Shown here: positions 6,040-8,138 of the stretch, one piece after another
Numbering within the stretch: position 1 is the first letter of the stretch
Layout: each line of letters starts with the position of its first letter
DNA from: Syntrophomonadaceae bacterium
Lineage (GTDB): Bacteria > Bacillota > Dethiobacteria > PWVN01
Direction: 5' to 3'
DNA length: 8,138 nucleotides
Assembly: GCA_003561835.1 (NCBI GenBank)
Contig: PWVN01000267.1
Span: 1-8,138 of the forward strand
Program-made: the position numbers and the translations under genes
The notes under the pieces: generated by a model
Told to the model about the DNA's origin: nothing
Databases searched by the model: none
What the model saw: only the letters and a program-made list of their open reading frames with translations

Positions 6040-7176
6040 ATGAACCTCCACAATACCCTCACCATTGCCAGGTTGACCTTGAAGGCCATTTGGAACAACA
6101 AATTCGCCTTCTATTTCATCATCCTCACCCCCATCCTCATATGTGTGAACTTTGGCTACGTGGCCCACAAAAGCCCCGCCGCCGTGGAGACCATTATCCT
6201 CCATGACACTGGCTGGGATGAGGAATGGATGCCCATTACCGACTTCATCAGCGGCTACAGGTTAAGCGACGGCTCCAAAGCCTTTGACGTTACCGTCATG
6301 CCCGGAACTCCGGGCAAAGCCCGGCAGCTTTTGGAAGACAAGAAGGCGCGGGCCGTAATCTATTTCAGCCAAACCTCCGGCGGCACAGAAAAGGTCCATG
6401 TGCTGGTCGACGCCACAGAACCTTTGCTGATCTCCCATTACGAGAGGGAAATCTCGTTCCTGCTGCAGGAATACTCCGCCGCAGCCTCCAGGGATCTGAT
6501 CGCCCGCCTGCCGGAACCCTCCCCGGGCTACATTCCGGGCTATTCTGTCACTGCAAAAACAAATGCCTCCCAAGACCTGAAGTACTTTGATTTTTTTGCC
6601 TCCGCCGTCATCGTATTGATCGCTCTTGCCCTGCCCCTGGCCCTAAGTTCCCTCTCCATTACCCTGGACCGGTCCATGGATGTCCTGGAGAGGGTCTTCG
6701 TCACCCCCTACAGAAAGTCCGAGATTATAGTGGGGAAGATGGCTGCCAACGGTCTTTTATCCCTGGTAATTACCCTCATGACCATCCTCACCTTGAGGGT
6801 GGTGTTCGATATCGTGCTGGGGAACATCGCCCTCATCTTTCTTTTAGCAGCCCTGGTGGCAATCAACGGCGTGATCTTCGGCCTGTTCATATCCGCCGTA
6901 ACCAGAAAGGAAACCCAGTCCCTCCTGGCAGCGATGATCTCCCTCCTGATCTTCATGAGCTTCATGACCTTTCTCTGGCCCCGGGAAACCATGCATCCGG
7001 CCATGCAGTCTCTGGCCCGCTTCATGCCCTACATCTATGGTGTAGAGGCCATCCGCAGCGTCAACCTGGTTGGTGCGGGTTTCCCTGAAGTTTGGCCCCA
7101 TGTCTTCATCTTGATCCTTTTCATCACCGCTCAAGTCCTGCTGACTGTCCTCCTGTTCCGCCGGAGGATCACGTAA
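6040..7176 (+). CDS. ABC-2 type transporter permease (second of tandem pair)
   Basis: This 378-aa permease is the partner and paralog of the preceding one. It has helix 1 at about 22-43 (FAFYFIILTPILICVNFGYV), an outer domain at about 44-183, and helices near 184-205, 235-252, 262-285, 293-313 and 353-373. The coupling segment is MDVLERVFVTPYRKSE (213-228). The outer domains of the two permeases differ much more than their membrane cores; shared outer fragments are short (KSRAAVI against KKARAVI, VTLDATD against VLVDATE). Such a pattern fits a heterodimer with two specialised outer faces. ATG 6040 follows AAAGGAGG (6026-6033) by six bases; a longer frame from 5818 overlaps the previous gene and is rejected. 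It is the last gene before the terminator, 50 bases downstream. Confidence 0.93.
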   Translation: MNLHNTLTIARLTLKAIWNNKFAFYFIILTPILICVNFGYVAHKSPAAVETIILHDTGWDEEWMPITDFISGYRLSDGSKAFDVTVMPGTPGKARQLLEDKKARAVIYFSQTSGGTEKVHVLVDATEPLLISHYEREISFLLQEYSAAASRDLIARLPEPSPGYIPGYSVTAKTNASQDLKYFDFFASAVIVLIALALPLALSSLSITLDRSMDVLERVFVTPYRKSEIIVGKMAANGLLSLVITLMTILTLRVVFDIVLGNIALIFLLAALVAINGVIFGLFISAVTRKETQSLLAAMISLLIFMSFMTFLWPRETMHPAMQSLARFMPYIYGVEAIRSVNLVGAGFPEVWPHVFILILFITAQVLLTVLLFRRRIT

Positions 7177-7226
7177 CCCCGGCCCCCCGGCATAGAAAGG
7201 CATCCGATAATCTCGATTTTCCCAAC

Positions 7227-7254
7227 AAAAAACCACGGGAGCCCGTGGTTTTGG
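7227..7254. terminator. Bidirectional rho-independent terminator
   Basis: A perfect 7-bp stem, CCACGGG (7233-7239) and CCCGTGG (7242-7248), is flanked by six A on the left and TTTT on the right. The A-T flanks can also pair. It ends the five-gene rightward operon and, read from the other strand with six U, the leftward two-gene unit whose last stop is at 7311. Confidence 0.88.
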
Positions 7255-7310
7255 CTTTTCCTGGAACGCAGTCAGCCGGGTAAAATTTTTGCCATTACCG
7301 AGGGGCCCGG

Positions 7311-7499
7311 CTATATTCTCCTGATGATCCGGAAGGGAAGGGTGACCACATCCCAGACAAACTCCAGGATGAAGGCCACGGTAAAACCGAGGAGCCTGAA
7401 GGGCAGCAGGAGGAGCCACAGGATGGGGTACAGAAAGAGGAACAGCAAGGCCAACGGCCAGCAGAGAACAAACAAAATCGCCCAGAGCAAACAACCCAT
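7311..7499 (-). CDS. Small hydrophobic membrane protein of unknown function
   Basis: The 62-aa product is almost entirely hydrophobic: one membrane segment at about 3-34 (LLWAILFVLCWPLALLFLFL onward) and a second at about 37-55 (GFTVAFILEFVWDVVTL), ending in a basic PFRIIRRI. LPFR occurs twice, as LLLPFRLLG and VTLPFRIIR, suggesting an internal repeat. ATG 7499 has GAAGGGA about nine bases upstream. A 5-bp hairpin (CCGAG/CTCGG, 7515-7530) sits just before that site. The gene follows the helix-turn-helix gene by 36 bases on the same strand and is probably co-transcribed with it, ending at the shared terminator. The competing frame from 7507 gives a Cys/Ser-rich peptide and is a shadow. No family was recognised. 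Confidence 0.62.
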   Translation of the reverse strand: MGCLLWAILFVLCWPLALLFLFLYPILWLLLLPFRLLGFTVAFILEFVWDVVTLPFRIIRRI

Positions 7500-7535
7500 G
7501 CCGTCACATCCCTTCCGAGTAATTTCTCGGCCCGG

Positions 7536-8063
7536 TCACGCCAACACCCCGCCCAGGGGTTTCAGGCTGAAGTAATCCAGGGCCGAATTGACCTCGTGAA
7601 GCTCGTAGATGCCCTTCTGCAAGCAGAACAGGATGACCAGGTCGAAGGTTTCCGAATCGGTCAGGGAATACCCTGCGGACTGCAAAAGCCTGCAGGCGTT
7701 TTCCACGTCCAGCCTAAGAGCCAGGGCCAGGGCAACCACCGTATTCTTGCCGGGCCGGTACTCCGGGTTGGACCTGATCTTGGAAAAGTGCCTCCGGTCG
7801 ATTCCCGCCCTTTTGTAGATGTCCGCGTCGGCAGCCTTTTTCCCGTCGATGTACTCAAAGAGGACCTGGTTGAAGGTGAGCTTGCGATTGCTCTCCACAA
7901 ACCCTTCCAATTCGCCGTGGATGCTGCTGTCAAAGCAAACGGCGCTCTGCAGGCTCCGATACGTCATATCTATACGGCTCTTGACAAACTCCTCCAACTC
8001 CGACAGCAGTTCTTTGCGAAGCACCGGATTTCCCCCCCCAAATGTCGCTTCCCGGGCGACCAC
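7536..8063 (-). CDS. XRE-like helix-turn-helix protein, function unknown
   Basis: The 175-aa cytoplasmic product has a helical N-terminal part (about 14-58, RKELLSELEEFVKSRIDMTY) and a C-terminal half that looks like a variant lambda-repressor/XRE fold. That half reads TFNQVLFEYIDGKKAADADI (63-82), YKRAGIDRRHFSKIRSNPEY (83-102), NTVVALALALRLDVENACRL (107-126), LQSAGYSL (127-134) and ETFDLVILFCLQKGIYELHE (138-157). I recall this DxxIYKRAxIDRxxFSKIRSN-type domain as a stand-alone or C-terminal module in Bacillota, sometimes fused to macro domains; that is memory, not a search. The basic IDRRHFSKIR stretch could be the recognition helix. The start at GTG 8063 has GGGGAG about eleven bases upstream; GTG 8024, after a G-run, would remove 13 residues and is equally possible. 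It probably forms a two-gene unit with the small membrane protein. Confidence 0.85.
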   Translation of the reverse strand: MVAREATFGGGNPVLRKELLSELEEFVKSRIDMTYRSLQSAVCFDSSIHGELEGFVESNRKLTFNQVLFEYIDGKKAADADIYKRAGIDRRHFSKIRSNPEYRPGKNTVVALALALRLDVENACRLLQSAGYSLTDSETFDLVILFCLQKGIYELHEVNSALDYFSLKPLGGVLA

Positions 8064-8085
8064 CGCAAGTAAATCTCCCCTTATA

Positions 8086-8094
8086 ATTATACCA
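8086..8094 (-). promoter_or_regulatory. Extended -10 promoter for the helix-turn-helix gene
   Basis: On the minus strand TGGTATAAT carries the TGn extension and a perfect -10. No good -35 box lies 17 bp upstream, as is common for extended -10 promoters. The start would be near 8079, giving a leader of about 16 bases that contains GGGGAG. A second TATAAT on the plus strand (8082-8087) overlaps it and may serve a rightward gene. Confidence 0.5.
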
Positions 8095-8123
8095 TAATCA
8101 CAAAAAAGAAAGGAATGAGTTGC

Positions 8124-8138
8124 ATGAATACGAATTTA
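8124..8138 (+). CDS. Possible start of a rightward gene, cut by the window end
   Basis: ATG 8124 reads MNTNL to the edge. AAGGA (8110-8114) lies nine bases before it, and a TATAAT lies at 8082-8087 on the same strand, without a clear -35. ATG 8115 in the same frame (MSCMNTNL) is too close to that site. Only five codons are visible, so no product can be named, and it may not be a gene. Confidence 0.33.

Noticed and set aside
6844..7494. 216-codon minus-strand frame running from the small ORF region into the second permease
   Set aside because: It would cross the strong terminator at 7227-7254, has no ribosome-binding site and has no motif.

Overview
The window reads like a chromosomal segment of a Gram-positive Bacillota, most likely a Clostridia/Peptococcaceae-type anaerobe. 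The evidence is indirect: strong AGGAGG-type ribosome-binding sites, sigma-A promoters with 17-bp spacers in AT-rich gaps, TTG and GTG starts, moderately high GC coding sequence, and no outer-membrane or lipopolysaccharide genes. No rRNA, tRNA, CRISPR array, transposase or integrase was seen.

Layout. (1) 1-400 holds no intact gene but carries the decayed N-terminus of an NCS2 (xanthine/uracil) permease, readable across three frames. (2) 401-1483 (+) is a beta-ketoacyl-ACP synthase III (FabH-like) enzyme with a complete Cys-His-Asn triad and a C-terminal extension, standing alone. (3) 1667-2161 (-) is a PilZ-domain protein with an N-terminal helical region, converging on the FabH-like gene. 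(4) 2162-2469 is an AT-rich divergent promoter region: one good sigma-A promoter faces the PilZ gene, another faces the operon to the right, and two perfect inverted repeats lie between them. (5) 2470-7176 (+) is a tight five-gene unit: an isoprenylcysteine-carboxyl-methyltransferase-like membrane methyltransferase, an ABC ATPase, a secreted and C-terminally membrane-anchored beta-rich protein, and two paralogous ABC-2 permeases with large extracytoplasmic loops. It ends at a strong bidirectional hairpin terminator at 7227-7254. (6) 8063-7311 (-) holds a small XRE-like helix-turn-helix protein followed by a 62-aa hydrophobic protein, ending at the same terminator from the other side. (7) The last 15 bases may be the start of a rightward gene.

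How the genes may work together. The ATPase and two different permeases look like a complete ABC-2 exporter (one ATPase dimer on a permease heterodimer). The anchored beta-rich protein is encoded between the ATPase and the permeases, so it is probably an extracytoplasmic partner. The methyltransferase is the first gene of the same transcript and may modify a lipid or exported product. The substrate cannot be read from the sequence. This operon is the most interesting feature. The PilZ gene shares its control region and could link it to cyclic-di-GMP, but that is inference only.
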